Notes: a model not told the origin generated them from the letters alone. 46,834 nucleotides of DNA from Clostridiales bacterium UBA1752 (GCA_002314835.1 DCHM01000044.1:2270-49103), one strand, 5' to 3'; numbered from the stretch's first letter, positions 8,101 to 15,818 are shown. Numbers and translations are program-made.

Positions 8101-9208
8101 TAATCAGGACATCATCATCGTCAATAATCTCAAAAAATACTTCCCGATCAAGACCGACCTTTTGGGCAGACCTCTCGAGCAGGTCAAGGCGGTAAACGAC
8201 GTTTCGTTTACCATCAAAAAAGGCACCACCCTCGGCGTAGTAGGTGAGTCCGGCTGCGGCAAGACCACTATGGGTCGTACCATACTGAGACTTATCGAAA
8301 TTACCGGCGGCGAAGTCATCTACAAGGGTCTCTCTATCGAAAAATTCAGCACCAAACAGCTCGCAAAGCTCGCAGGTCAGGATGCAAAGCCTGGCGCGAG
8401 CCGTGACGATTTGCTCAAGGTTGTTGAGGACAAGGGCGTCAATATCGCACTACTCAGCAAGAGTGAGCTCCGCAAGATTCGCCCCGAGATTCAGATTATA
8501 TTCCAAGACCCGTATTCAAGCCTCAGCCCGAGACTGACGGTCAGTGAAATCATCGGCGAAGCTGTCAAGGCGCACAAGCTCGTACCAAAGGACCAATACC
8601 GCGATTATATAATCAAGATAATGAAGGACTGCGGTCTGCAGGAACATTATTTTGACCGTTATCCTCACGAGTTTTCCGGCGGTCAGCGTCAGCGTATCTG
8701 CATAGCGCGCGCTCTCGCACTCAATCCCAAGATCGTTGTATGCGACGAGCCCGTTTCGGCGCTCGACGTTTCGATACAGGCACAGATTATCAACCTCTTA
8801 AAAGACTTGCAGGACAAATACGGCCTGACATACATCTTTATTTCTCACGACCTTTCGGTCGTCGAGCATATATCTGACGAAGTCGCCGTTATGTATCTCG
8901 GTTGCCTTATGGAAAAAGGCTCCAAAGAGCGCATCTTTGCCAACCCGATGCACCCATACACGGAGGCTCTGCTCTCCGCAGTTCCCGTGCCGGACCCCAA
9001 CGTAAAGATGAACCGCATAGTCCTAAGCGGCGATATTCCCAGCCCTGCAAATCCTCCCTCCGGCTGTAAGTTCCACACTCGCTGCCGCAAGTGCATGAAG
9101 GTTTGCTCTGAGAAAGAGCCCGTGCTCCGCGAGTATGAGCCCGGTCACTTTGTAGCATGTCACCTTTATGACCCCGATATGCCTAAGGAACCGGTACAAA
9201 ATGGCTGA
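8093..9208 (+). CDS. oppF: Oligopeptide ABC transporter ATPase OppF
   Basis: Second ATPase of the importer, 371 residues from ATG 8093 (a GTG at 8084 is too close to the AAGGA at 8077-8081). Walker A is GESGCGKT near residue 51, the signature FSGGQRQR near 194, and Walker B VVCDEPVSALD near 215. Between Walker A and the Q-loop (IIFQDPYSSLSP) there is an insertion of about 45 residues absent from standard OppF. The C-terminal CKFHTRCRKCMKVC region is the usual family tail. ATG overlaps the oppD stop by 8 bases (ATGGCTGA), so the two are probably translationally coupled. Confidence 0.95.
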   Translation: MADNQDIIIVNNLKKYFPIKTDLLGRPLEQVKAVNDVSFTIKKGTTLGVVGESGCGKTTMGRTILRLIEITGGEVIYKGLSIEKFSTKQLAKLAGQDAKPGASRDDLLKVVEDKGVNIALLSKSELRKIRPEIQIIFQDPYSSLSPRLTVSEIIGEAVKAHKLVPKDQYRDYIIKIMKDCGLQEHYFDRYPHEFSGGQRQRICIARALALNPKIVVCDEPVSALDVSIQAQIINLLKDLQDKYGLTYIFISHDLSVVEHISDEVAVMYLGCLMEKGSKERIFANPMHPYTEALLSAVPVPDPNVKMNRIVLSGDIPSPANPPSGCKFHTRCRKCMKVCSEKEPVLREYEPGHFVACHLYDPDMPKEPVQNG

Positions 9209-9461
9209 TAACAAAAACAAGCACGATGACGACCCTGGCTACACCATAGCCAATATGGACGTTGACGGCATCAAAGGTCATAACGACCGCAAATACGACC
9301 GCGACAGGTCGCGTATCAACGGTATGCGCATCAGTCGGTCTGAGCGCCGCGCTATGATTAAGGGCGCGTACGCCGCACTGTTACCGTCACTGCTGTTCGT
9401 GGTAGTGGGCTTTCTCGTTGCCATCGGTCTGCTTTATCTGTTTTATTTTATCAACAAATAA
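9201..9461 (+). CDS. Small single-span membrane protein at the end of the opp operon
   Basis: An 86-residue protein, family not recognised. The first 55 residues are hydrophilic and rich in Asp, Lys and Arg; one membrane helix (LLPSLLFVVVGFLVAIGLLY) fills the C-terminus, so the tail probably faces the cytoplasm. The start at 9201 overlaps the oppF stop by the same 8 bases (ATGGCTGA) as the oppD/oppF junction. AAGGA lies about 11 bases upstream. Position suggests an accessory of the transporter; this is inference only. Confidence 0.7.
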   Translation: MADNKNKHDDDPGYTIANMDVDGIKGHNDRKYDRDRSRINGMRISRSERRAMIKGAYAALLPSLLFVVVGFLVAIGLLYLFYFINK

Positions 9462-9465
9462 CAAA

Positions 9466-9493
9466 AATGTCTCGGTGTCAAAGCCGAGACATT
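9466..9493 (+). terminator. Predicted terminator of the opp operon
   Basis: Perfect 10-bp stem AATGTCTCGG/CCGAGACATT with an 8-base loop, 4 bases after the preceding stop. The following bases are only moderately T-rich, so termination may be partial. Confidence 0.6.
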
Positions 9494-9510
9494 ATGTTTA
9501 TGGAGTTAAT

Positions 9511-10203
9511 ATGTGTTTAAGTATTGTTTCAAACAAGGGAAAAACCACCGTAGGATTTAACCTTGACATTCTCAATATGCAGTACCGCGTAAATGCAGGC
9601 GACGACCGCTTTTACGTCGAAATCTACGACCAGACCGAAGGCTGGATGCCGCTCTTTGGAGCAAACGCGAGGGGCGAGTTTGTCGCCATGCCGACTTGTT
9701 GGCCTTACGATAGCCGCAGTGATTATTCGGAGGGAGCTATCAACGTCATTAACCTCGATGCCGACCTTTTGCTGTGCAAAACCACGTTTGCAGACGCGGT
9801 TAATACCGCACGGACAAAAAAGATATGCAGCGTCCCGGGGCTTACCTTCCAGTCACAGTTATCCGATAAGGACGGCAACGTCCTGCAGGTGGTGCCGGGG
9901 CAGGGCGTAGAATATAAGACCAAGCCCGAGCTTTCGCTGATGGCAAACTTTTCACTCTATAAATGGGATAGCGAAACACACCCGTGGATGGGTTTGGATA
10001 GATATAAAGCGGCAAAAAAGGTGCTCGACGACAGCAAATCAGTTGATTACCGCGAATGTATGTCCGCGCTTGCGGCTGCGGCAAACCACGATTGCCCGAC
10101 GGTTATATCCATAGTGTTCGTCCCGAGCGAAATGACAGTTTACTACTGCCTCGATATGCAGTACGACAAGGTTTATACTCACAAAATAGAGGTTAAGGCT
10201 TAA
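9511..10203 (+). CDS. Ntn-type hydrolase, linear amide C-N hydrolase / C45-like
   Basis: A 230-residue cytoplasmic protein. The start at ATG 9511 has GGAG 5 bases upstream and puts Cys at position 2, as in choloylglycine hydrolase, penicillin V acylase and related enzymes, where removal of Met exposes the Cys nucleophile. Further family-like features are GFNLD near residues 15-19 (compare GRNLD), LSDKDGNVLQVVPG near 110, and MANFSLYKW near 138, which can supply the oxyanion Asn. Substrate is unknown; bile-salt or acyl-homoserine amide hydrolysis would be a guess. It is short for the family (usually 310-340). A longer upstream frame was rejected because it buries the Cys. Confidence 0.65.
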   Translation: MCLSIVSNKGKTTVGFNLDILNMQYRVNAGDDRFYVEIYDQTEGWMPLFGANARGEFVAMPTCWPYDSRSDYSEGAINVINLDADLLLCKTTFADAVNTARTKKICSVPGLTFQSQLSDKDGNVLQVVPGQGVEYKTKPELSLMANFSLYKWDSETHPWMGLDRYKAAKKVLDDSKSVDYRECMSALAAAANHDCPTVISIVFVPSEMTVYYCLDMQYDKVYTHKIEVKA

Positions 10204-10214
10204 AAACCTTAACC
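10191..10214. terminator. Bidirectional terminator between convergent genes
   Basis: GGTTAAGG/CCTTAACC stem with an 8-base loop, followed by TTTTA on the plus strand. It includes the end of the Ntn hydrolase gene and faces the end of the alpha/beta hydrolase gene. Confidence 0.6.
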
Positions 10215-11153
10215 TTTTATATTGTCTAAAATCAATCTCCAGATTTGCTCGTCCTGCTCTGTCATGCGCATAAAATCGACTGTGGCGAAAAACTCCTTTT
10301 TGTCCTCGTCTGTCTTTAGCTCGCCGCTTATTAGCTTTGACTGATAGTCGCCGAAGGTTTTGGCGAAATACTGCGCGGCGTCGAGCGTATAGTGGGGCAG
10401 GTGCTGTTTGCCGTTGGTAACGGCGTATCTGATAGACGGGTTACTGCAGTTGTTGCGGGCGAGCATCAGACCGCAGGCTATAGGCGCCACCGTGTCGTCT
10501 ATCGAGTGTATCATCAGTATGTGACAGCCTTTGGTTTGGAGCGCGGTTATTGCGTCGGCGTCTGCATACTCGGGGTAAAGCTCTCTTTCATACTCGTACG
10601 CCGCCTGTGCCGCCGCTTCGTCATGGACAAAGTTTATCGGTATGTCGCGTGCGTACATATAACCCGAAATGACAGTCAGCGAATAAACTTCGGGGTGATA
10701 GAGCAGTATGTTGGCGGCGGCATATCCGCCGAAGGAGTGACCGATAACGCAGATTTTGAGCCCGTTAAAGCACTCTGTAGCCTCTATATATTGCAGACAG
10801 CAGTCGAGGTCAGACAGCATTTCGGTAAAGCCGTACATCCTGTCGCCGTCCGACTCAAAACAGCCTATCGCGTCGTAGGATAGCACTCTGTAGCCGTGGG
10901 CGCAGAGATAGGCGATTTCGCGCATATAAGAGCGGTGTCCTCCGAGCCCGTGCGCAAAGACGACTATTCGCTCGGGGTCGTAGCTCTCGCAGGAATAGAT
11001 ATATCCGCGTATCATCATGCCGTGCAGGTTGTAAAAAGAGATTTTTTCCGCATTTATGCCGTCAAAATCAGTGTAGTCAAAGTATTTTATTATCCCGTCG
11101 TCGTCATAGCGACGCACTACGGTGTCAAAGTATTTTTGCAGTATATTCGTCAT
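10209..11153 (-). CDS. Alpha/beta hydrolase
   Basis: A 314-residue soluble serine hydrolase. The nucleophile elbow is GHSFGG with Ser140. The oxyanion region is FAHGLGGH near 67-73, the acid is Asp219 or Asp220 in HSIDDTVAP, and the His is H251 or H254 in GKQHLPHY. It resembles hydrolases of the DUF1749/serine aminopeptidase type (lysophospholipase-like). No signal peptide. AAGGT lies before the ATG. Substrate cannot be told. It has its own promoter, divergent from the prepilin-like gene. Confidence 0.85.
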   Translation of the reverse strand: MTNILQKYFDTVVRRYDDDGIIKYFDYTDFDGINAEKISFYNLHGMMIRGYIYSCESYDPERIVVFAHGLGGHRSYMREIAYLCAHGYRVLSYDAIGCFESDGDRMYGFTEMLSDLDCCLQYIEATECFNGLKICVIGHSFGGYAAANILLYHPEVYSLTVISGYMYARDIPINFVHDEAAAQAAYEYERELYPEYADADAITALQTKGCHILMIHSIDDTVAPIACGLMLARNNCSNPSIRYAVTNGKQHLPHYTLDAAQYFAKTFGDYQSKLISGELKTDEDKKEFFATVDFMRMTEQDEQIWRLILDNIKG

Positions 11154-11176
11154 AGTATGACCTTCTTTCTTTTACA

Positions 11177-11205
11177 AATATATCATTTGCGTTTCACCGT
11201 GTCAA
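11177..11205 (-). promoter_or_regulatory. Predicted sigma-A promoter for the alpha/beta hydrolase gene
   Basis: On the minus strand: TTGACA (11205-11200), 17-base spacer, TATATT (11182-11177). Near-consensus. Confidence 0.65.
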
Positions 11206-11216
11206 GCAAAAAAGAG

Positions 11217-11245
11217 TGGACTTTTACTCCCTTTTGTGATATAGT
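11217..11245 (+). promoter_or_regulatory. Possible promoter for the prepilin-guaD-PHP unit
   Basis: TGGACT, 17-base spacer, TATAGT with extended TG (TGATATAGT at 11237-11245). The start would fall near 11252, leaving a leader of only about 10 bases that begins at the ribosome binding site GAGGTG. Confidence 0.4.
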
Positions 11246-11262
11246 GCTTTTGAGGTGATGAA

Positions 11263-11700
11263 ATGCAAAGCAATAGAGGCTTTACCGTAGCGGAGCTTTG
11301 CATTGCGCTCGCTCTGACACTGATAGTGGCGACGGTTGCGGTCACACTGTGTGCCGCTACGAGCGGCGGACTTGCCCGCATCGGCGCGAGCAGTGAGCTC
11401 AGTGCCGAAATTAACAGCATATGTGGCGCGCTCGACGGTTGGCTGTTGGCAGTTGACGACAGCTCATACACTATCACCGCTTTGGGATACAGACTGACTG
11501 CGACCGACGGTATAAACACTTATTATCTCGAGTTTGACGGCGGACTGACGTCGTTTTTGCCGAGCGGCGAAACCGTGATACAAATGCACCGCATAGATAA
11601 CGTCTGCTTTGTAATAAGCGACGCTTCGCTCATCGAATGTACCGTTACTTACGACGGCAAGACGCTTAGATTAGTCAGAGAAATAAAGTCAAAAAGGTAA
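11263..11700 (+). CDS. Orphan type IV prepilin-like protein
   Basis: A 145-residue protein with a clear class-III signal: short leader MQSNRG, cleavage before Phe, then TVAELCIALALTLIVATVAV with the Glu at mature position 5. The remainder would be a small soluble pseudopilin head. GAGGTG precedes the ATG. There is no prepilin peptidase, ATPase or other pilin gene nearby, and the next gene 4 bases downstream is a guanine deaminase. It may be a minor pilin or competence (ComG-like) pseudopilin that uses a machine encoded elsewhere. Confidence 0.75.
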   Translation: MQSNRGFTVAELCIALALTLIVATVAVTLCAATSGGLARIGASSELSAEINSICGALDGWLLAVDDSSYTITALGYRLTATDGINTYYLEFDGGLTSFLPSGETVIQMHRIDNVCFVISDASLIECTVTYDGKTLRLVREIKSKR

Positions 11701-11704
11701 TATA

Positions 11705-12985
11705 ATGAATAGCTTTGTTATCAAAGGCGACGTTTGTTACAGTGAAAATAAAAAACATATAAAATCAGTCAAGGACGGTTATCTCGTCTGCATAAACGGC
11801 ATCAGCAGGGGTGTCTTTGCGTCTCTCCCCGAACAGTACGAGGGACTGCCGATACACGATTACAGCGGCAAAATAGTTATCCCGGGCCTCGTTGACCTGC
11901 ATATCCACGCGCCGCAGTACGCCTTCCGTGGGATGGCTATGGACCTCGAGCTGATTGATTGGCTCAATAACTACGCCTTCCCCGAGGAAGCAAAATACGC
12001 AGATACAGACTACGCCGACAAAGCCTACGGCATTTTTGCCAAAGCTATGCAAAACAGTGCTACGACACACGCCGTCATATTCGCCACCCGACATATAGAG
12101 GCGACCGAAATACTGATGGACAAGATGGAGCAAACCGGCATCGTTTCGTACGTCGGCAAGATAAATATGGACAGGCACGCCATCCCCGAATTGCAGGAGA
12201 CGGGTGCGCTCGACTCGGCTTTTGACACCTTTAAATGGATAAACGGCATAGCCCACAAATACAAGCGCACTTTCCCGATACTGACACCGCGCTTTATCCC
12301 GTCCTGCTCGGACGAGCTGATGAACGAGCTGCTCGAAATTCAAAAAACCTACGACCTGCCCGTGCAGTCGCACCTGTCCGAAAACAAGAGCGAAATCGAG
12401 TGGGTCAAATCGCTCTGCCCCGAGGCAAAGCACTACAGCGACGCTTATGCGCGCTGGGGGCTATTCGGCGGCAGGGTAAAGACCGTCATGGCTCACTGCG
12501 TGTATAGCTGTGACAGAGAGGTAGAGGATATGCGGCAAAACGGAGTTTTTGTCGCTCACTGTCCCGAATCAAACGTCAACCTTTCGTCCGGCATAGCCCC
12601 TGTGCGCCGCTACGTCGATTTGGGGCTCAAGGTTGGCCTCGGCAGTGACATAGCCGCAGGTTGCGGCGAATCTATGCTAAAGGCGGCCACAGAGGCCGTC
12701 AAGGCGTCCAAAATGTATTGGAGGCTTATAGATAACGACTGCAAACCCCTAACCTTTGACGAAGCCTTTTATCTCGCCACTGTGGGCGGAGGCGATTTTT
12801 TCGGCAAGGTTGGCAGCTTTGACGACGGCTACAGCTTTAGTGCCGTAGTCTTGGATGACGGGTCAGCACCCACTACGCTCGCACTTTCGCCGCGCGACAG
12901 GCTCGAGAGAGCGGCGTATCTCAATCTCGATTCATGCGGAATAACCGCCAAATATGTCTTAGGACAAAAAATAAAGAGGGTATAA
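11705..12985 (+). CDS. guaD: Guanine deaminase
   Basis: Converts guanine to xanthine and ammonia in purine salvage. The 426-residue length and the amidohydrolase metal site fit: His66 and His68 in DLHIHAPQYAFRG, His223 in QSHLSEN, His264 in AHCVY and Asp315 in GSDIAAG. The GLVDLHIHAPQYAFRGM stretch is characteristic of guanine deaminases rather than other cyclic amidohydrolases. The gene starts 4 bases after the prepilin-like gene and its stop overlaps the next start as TAATG, so the three genes are likely cotranscribed and these two translationally coupled. Confidence 0.92.
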   Translation: MNSFVIKGDVCYSENKKHIKSVKDGYLVCINGISRGVFASLPEQYEGLPIHDYSGKIVIPGLVDLHIHAPQYAFRGMAMDLELIDWLNNYAFPEEAKYADTDYADKAYGIFAKAMQNSATTHAVIFATRHIEATEILMDKMEQTGIVSYVGKINMDRHAIPELQETGALDSAFDTFKWINGIAHKYKRTFPILTPRFIPSCSDELMNELLEIQKTYDLPVQSHLSENKSEIEWVKSLCPEAKHYSDAYARWGLFGGRVKTVMAHCVYSCDREVEDMRQNGVFVAHCPESNVNLSSGIAPVRRYVDLGLKVGLGSDIAAGCGESMLKAATEAVKASKMYWRLIDNDCKPLTFDEAFYLATVGGGDFFGKVGSFDDGYSFSAVVLDDGSAPTTLALSPRDRLERAAYLNLDSCGITAKYVLGQKIKRV

Positions 12986-13923
12986 TGAAAAAGTTTTTAC
13001 TACCAAACAAGCCGCAGTACAAGGCTAATCTGCACTGCCATTCTACACTCAGCGACGGCAAGTACACTCCCGAGCAGCTAAAGGCAAACTACAAGGCCGC
13101 AGGCTACTCGATATTGGCGTACAGCGACCACAACAAGCTTGTGCCGCATACCGACCTAAAGGACGCAGACTTTTTGCCGATTACCGCTACCGAAATCGAC
13201 ATGACGGAGTATAACCCCGTTTGGGCAAACGCCAGAACGTATCACATAAACTTCTTTAGCTCTGACGAAAACCGCACCGAATTTATCCCCGTACAGCGCG
13301 CATACGACTATGAGGTTGCCAACGATATGATAAAGCGTGCGGCAGACGCAGGCTTTGTCGCTCAGTACAACCATCCGAGATGGTCGTGGCAGGTTGCCTC
13401 CGACTTTACTCCGCTCAAGGGGTGCAAGCTCTTTGAGGTCTTTAACACGGGCTGCGAAAAAGAAATGGCTAACGGCTACGGCAACTATGAGTATGAAATA
13501 ATGCTCAAAGCAGGCGAACCCGTTTTGCCTTCCGCTACCGACGACAACCATAACGTCTGCGGCGACCCTGCTTCGCCGTTTGACGACTCTTTCGGCGGAT
13601 GGGATATGATGTATATGGATAAGCTCGAGTACGGTGAATTTTTTAAAGCCGTCGAGCAGGGTGCTATGTATGCATCGACAGGCCCTGCATTTAAGGAATT
13701 ATCATACGAAAACGGTGTTATTCACCTCGAATGTTCGCCCTGCTATCAGGTATTGCTGCGTACCGAATCGCGTTATACCCGAGTAGTAAATGCTCACGGC
13801 GACACTATCACGAGCGCAGATTTTAACCTCGATTTCGGCTACGACTGGGATTTTGTCCGTGTCGAGCTCCACGACGCAAAGGGTATGGCGTTCTCGAGAG
13901 CATTCAAGCATAAGGAGTTTTAA
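12985..13923 (+). CDS. PHP-domain metal-dependent phosphoesterase
   Basis: A 312-residue cytoplasmic protein. PHP motifs are visible: His17 and His19 in NLHCHST, SDG following, Asp48-His49 in YSDHN, EID near 65, QYNHPRW, and ATDDNH toward the C-terminal third. It resembles stand-alone PHP proteins that hydrolyse small phosphate esters; the substrate is not known. It is coupled to guaD (TAATG), so a role in nucleotide breakdown is possible but not shown. AAGAGGG lies upstream of the ATG. Confidence 0.8.
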   Translation: MKKFLLPNKPQYKANLHCHSTLSDGKYTPEQLKANYKAAGYSILAYSDHNKLVPHTDLKDADFLPITATEIDMTEYNPVWANARTYHINFFSSDENRTEFIPVQRAYDYEVANDMIKRAADAGFVAQYNHPRWSWQVASDFTPLKGCKLFEVFNTGCEKEMANGYGNYEYEIMLKAGEPVLPSATDDNHNVCGDPASPFDDSFGGWDMMYMDKLEYGEFFKAVEQGAMYASTGPAFKELSYENGVIHLECSPCYQVLLRTESRYTRVVNAHGDTITSADFNLDFGYDWDFVRVELHDAKGMAFSRAFKHKEF

Positions 13924-13945
13924 AGAGTGGCCTTATGGCATTCTC

Positions 13946-14012
13946 AATAAAACCTTTGATGGATTTATTTCAATTCATGATACAAAAAACACCGACTTTT
14001 TCAGTCGGTGTT
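13946..14012. repeat. Double-hairpin element, copy A
   Basis: Hairpin 1 (13946-13969: AATAAA-A-CC / GG-A-TTTATT), a shared block TTTATTTCAATTCATG (13964-13979), then the terminator hairpin 13988-14012. Copy B at 17906-17998 has the same plan and the same 16-base block. Confidence 0.5.
13988..14012. terminator. Bidirectional terminator (AACACCGACT/AGTCGGTGTT)
   Basis: 10-bp stem with a 5-base loop, A-run before and T-run after. It serves the PHP gene (plus) and the DUF3592-like gene (minus), which converge here. Confidence 0.85.
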
Positions 14013-14029
14013 TTATCTTATCTTGTGTT

Positions 14030-15028
14030 TTATCTCGTCCTTGCAAAGGCTACGAGTGCGAGGAAGAGCAGGTCAACGTCGTCCGAGTATGCGACTACGC
14101 GGAAAAGTCCGGGAGCGGGGAGCAGTGTGCCGAGTTTGCCGTGGTTGTCGTCCTCGTGGAGGTTGGCGCCCGAGGTGTATGCGTCAGCATAGGGCTTGCC
14201 GTAACGGGTAAACGTGATTTTCATACCTATCGTTCTCTTAAAATCAGGCGCAAACTCGCATCTGATGCCCTGCTGTGTGAGATAGTCCCATACGTTGACT
14301 CCGTCGTACTTGAAATAAGAATAATCGGATATCGTGCCGCCTGTCTGGACGGTATGGCCTATCATGTGCAGCTCCTCTTTGCCCGTGAGGTGGTTGACAA
14401 ACAGCACCTTTTGTGCGGATAGGAGAGTAAAGTTTTGCACGCGTGCTTCACAGACGGCGTTTCTGTTTTCGTCGTCCATATAGTGACCCTGCTTTGCAAA
14501 GCTCTTGTCAAAGCCAAAATAGTATTTGTATTCGCCGTTCGGCTCATAGTCGGTGTCGCCTGCGGCAACTTTTGCCTGATAATCGGACTCGGTTACTTTG
14601 GCGGTGGCGGCGTTTGATTTGTGCTTTTTAATTCTGACGACTACTGCGACGACGCATGCGGCGCCGAGTATCAACAATATAATAGCCATCAGATAGTCGC
14701 CCGAACCTATCTGCTCGGGGTCATCTGGGTTGTATTTGACGGTGACTTTTGTGCCCGGAGCAGGCTCGGTTGACAGCGTAAGCTGGTTTACGTACTCTCT
14801 GCCGCCTACCATGTAGGTAATCTCTACGGTATAGCTGTCGTTGTCCTCGTCAGGGGTTACGTAGAGCGTTTTTTGGACCGTGGCTTCGGTCTCTATGTAG
14901 TTTTGCGACTGTACGGTTGCAACGAAGCAAAACGCGCCGACGCCGAGCAAAAATATAGCTGCCAGTGAAAAAACGATGCAAAACGTTATCATGCTGTCAG
15001 CTCTTGCGATTTTTCCGACTTTGTTCAT
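14030..15028 (-). CDS. DUF3592-like two-span membrane protein
   Basis: A 332-residue membrane protein. ATG 15028 is preceded by GGAGG; the longer open frame runs back through tRNA genes and was rejected. TM1 (residues 15-37) is followed by an extracytoplasmic domain of the DUF3592 kind: EATVQKT, VEITYMVGGREYVNQL and GTKVTVKYNPDDPEQIG. TM2 (about 108-126) leads into a cytoplasmic C-terminal domain of about 200 residues without a recognised family. Function unknown. It has its own promoter at 15054-15082. Confidence 0.75.
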   Translation of the reverse strand: MNKVGKIARADSMITFCIVFSLAAIFLLGVGAFCFVATVQSQNYIETEATVQKTLYVTPDEDNDSYTVEITYMVGGREYVNQLTLSTEPAPGTKVTVKYNPDDPEQIGSGDYLMAIILLILGAACVVAVVVRIKKHKSNAATAKVTESDYQAKVAAGDTDYEPNGEYKYYFGFDKSFAKQGHYMDDENRNAVCEARVQNFTLLSAQKVLFVNHLTGKEELHMIGHTVQTGGTISDYSYFKYDGVNVWDYLTQQGIRCEFAPDFKRTIGMKITFTRYGKPYADAYTSGANLHEDDNHGKLGTLLPAPGLFRVVAYSDDVDLLFLALVAFARTR

Positions 15029-15053
15029 TTTAATCCTCCAAATGTTTTTATAT

Positions 15054-15082
15054 ATTATACAATATAAGATGTGATTTTGCAA
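15054..15082 (-). promoter_or_regulatory. Predicted sigma-A promoter for the DUF3592-like gene
   Basis: Minus strand: TTGCAA (15082-15077), 17-base spacer, TATAAT (15059-15054). It begins just after the tRNA terminator. Confidence 0.65.
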
Positions 15083-15088
15083 TAGTAA

Positions 15089-15112
15089 AAAAGAGCCTTT
15101 ATCGGCTCTTTT
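15089..15112 (-). terminator. Terminator after the tRNA cluster
   Basis: Minus strand: AAAAGAGCC/GGCTCTTTT stem with a 6-base loop, then TTACTATT. It lies 4 bases after the tRNA-Pro 3' end. Confidence 0.75.
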
Positions 15113-15116
15113 AGTA

Positions 15117-15189
15117 TCGGAGTGACAGGGCTCAAACCTGCGGCCTGATGGTCCCAAACCACCCGCTCTATCAACTGAGCTACACCCCG
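15117..15189 (-). tRNA. tRNA-Pro (anticodon UGG)
   Basis: 73 nt without encoded CCA. Acceptor CGGGGTG/CACTCCG with discriminator A. Anticodon loop TTTGGGA on stem GGTGG/CCATC. The D loop AGTTGATA has A instead of G at position 19, and the T loop TTTGAGC has T instead of C at position 56, so the G19-C56 tertiary pair is replaced by A19-U56. A terminator-like hairpin separates it from tRNA-His. Confidence 0.93.
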
Positions 15190-15196
15190 AGATATT

Positions 15197-15224
15197 AAAA
15201 GCACCTTTTGGCAAAGGTGCTTTT
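15197..15224 (-). terminator. Terminator-like hairpin between tRNA-His and tRNA-Pro
   Basis: 11-bp stem AAAAGCACCTT/AAGGTGCTTTT with a 6-base loop and TTTT in the stem end on both strands. It may reduce read-through from tRNA-His into tRNA-Pro or mark a processing site. Confidence 0.6.
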
Positions 15225-15235
15225 GTGGTTTTAAG

Positions 15236-15310
15236 GGTGGATGATGGGATTCGAACCCACGACCCCCAGGGCCACAACCTGGTACTCTAACCAACTGAGC
15301 TACATCCACC
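15236..15310 (-). tRNA. tRNA-His (anticodon GUG)
   Basis: 75 nt including the G at -1 opposite discriminator C, as expected for tRNA-His. Acceptor GTGGATG/CATCCAC; anticodon loop TTGTGGC on stem CCAGG/CCTGG; normal T loop TTCGAAT. CCA is not encoded. Confidence 0.95.
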
Positions 15311-15317
15311 ATAATAT

Positions 15318-15391
15318 CGTGTCTTGGGGGACTCGAACCCTCGACCTACTGCTTAGAAGGCAGTTGCTCTATCCAGCTGAGCTAAAGACAC
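15318..15391 (-). tRNA. tRNA-Arg (anticodon UCU)
   Basis: 74 nt. Acceptor GTGTCTT/AAGACAC with discriminator G; anticodon loop CTTCTAA on stem ACTGC/GCAGT; normal T loop TTCGAGT. CCA is not encoded. Confidence 0.95.
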
Positions 15392-15414
15392 ATCCGTAAT
15401 TTTAGCTGACGCTA

Positions 15415-15485
<71 letters not shown>

Positions 15486-15495
15486 ATGATAACAT

Positions 15496-15526
15496 CGATA
15501 GTGGGGGAAATACTCCCCCCACATCG
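15496..15526 (-). terminator. Strong G/C hairpin after rpsT
   Basis: CGAT-A-GTGGGGG pairs with CCCCCAC-ATCG (one bulged base), between the rpsT stop and tRNA-Gly. The minus-strand 3' side has no clear T-run, so it may be a processing hairpin or weak terminator. Confidence 0.5.
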
Positions 15527-15554
15527 AGTCATTCATTCGTAAAGTAAAGAGGAC

Positions 15555-15818
15555 TTACGCCATTTGATTGAGCAGTCTGGTAAAACGGCTCTTCCTTCTG
15601 GCAGCGGTGTTTTTTGCCATATGTCCCTTGGCTACAGCCTTGTCAATCATGCTGACTGCATTAAGGTATGCAGCGGAAGCGGCATCCTTGTTGCCAGCCT
15701 CGAGCGCGATCATATACTTTTTGATTATGGTCTTGAGAGCAGTATTGAACATTTTGTTTTGTGCTGCTTTGGTTTCGCTGACCTTAACGCGCTTCTTTGC
15801 AGATTTAATGTTGGGCAC
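15555..15818 (-). CDS. rpsT: 30S ribosomal protein S20
   Basis: 87 residues, normal length for S20, which binds 16S rRNA in the small subunit. MPNIKSAKKRVKVSETK at the N-terminus and the C-terminal KGHMAKNTAARRKSRFTRL are characteristic. The start codon is GTG at 15818-15816 with AGGAGG 8 bases upstream; a weak start codon is common for S20, whose expression is autoregulated in E. coli. Two minus-strand promoters are visible upstream. The gene ends just before the tRNA cluster. Confidence 0.97.
   Translation of the reverse strand: MPNIKSAKKRVKVSETKAAQNKMFNTALKTIIKKYMIALEAGNKDAASAAYLNAVSMIDKAVAKGHMAKNTAARRKSRFTRLLNQMA

Noticed and set aside
13790..14422. 210-codon plus-strand frame across the PHP end
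   Set aside because: It crosses a strong bidirectional terminator and mirrors two real genes.
15029..15277. N-terminal extension of the DUF3592-like protein
   Set aside because: It would read through tRNA-Pro and a terminator; GGAGG precedes ATG 15028.
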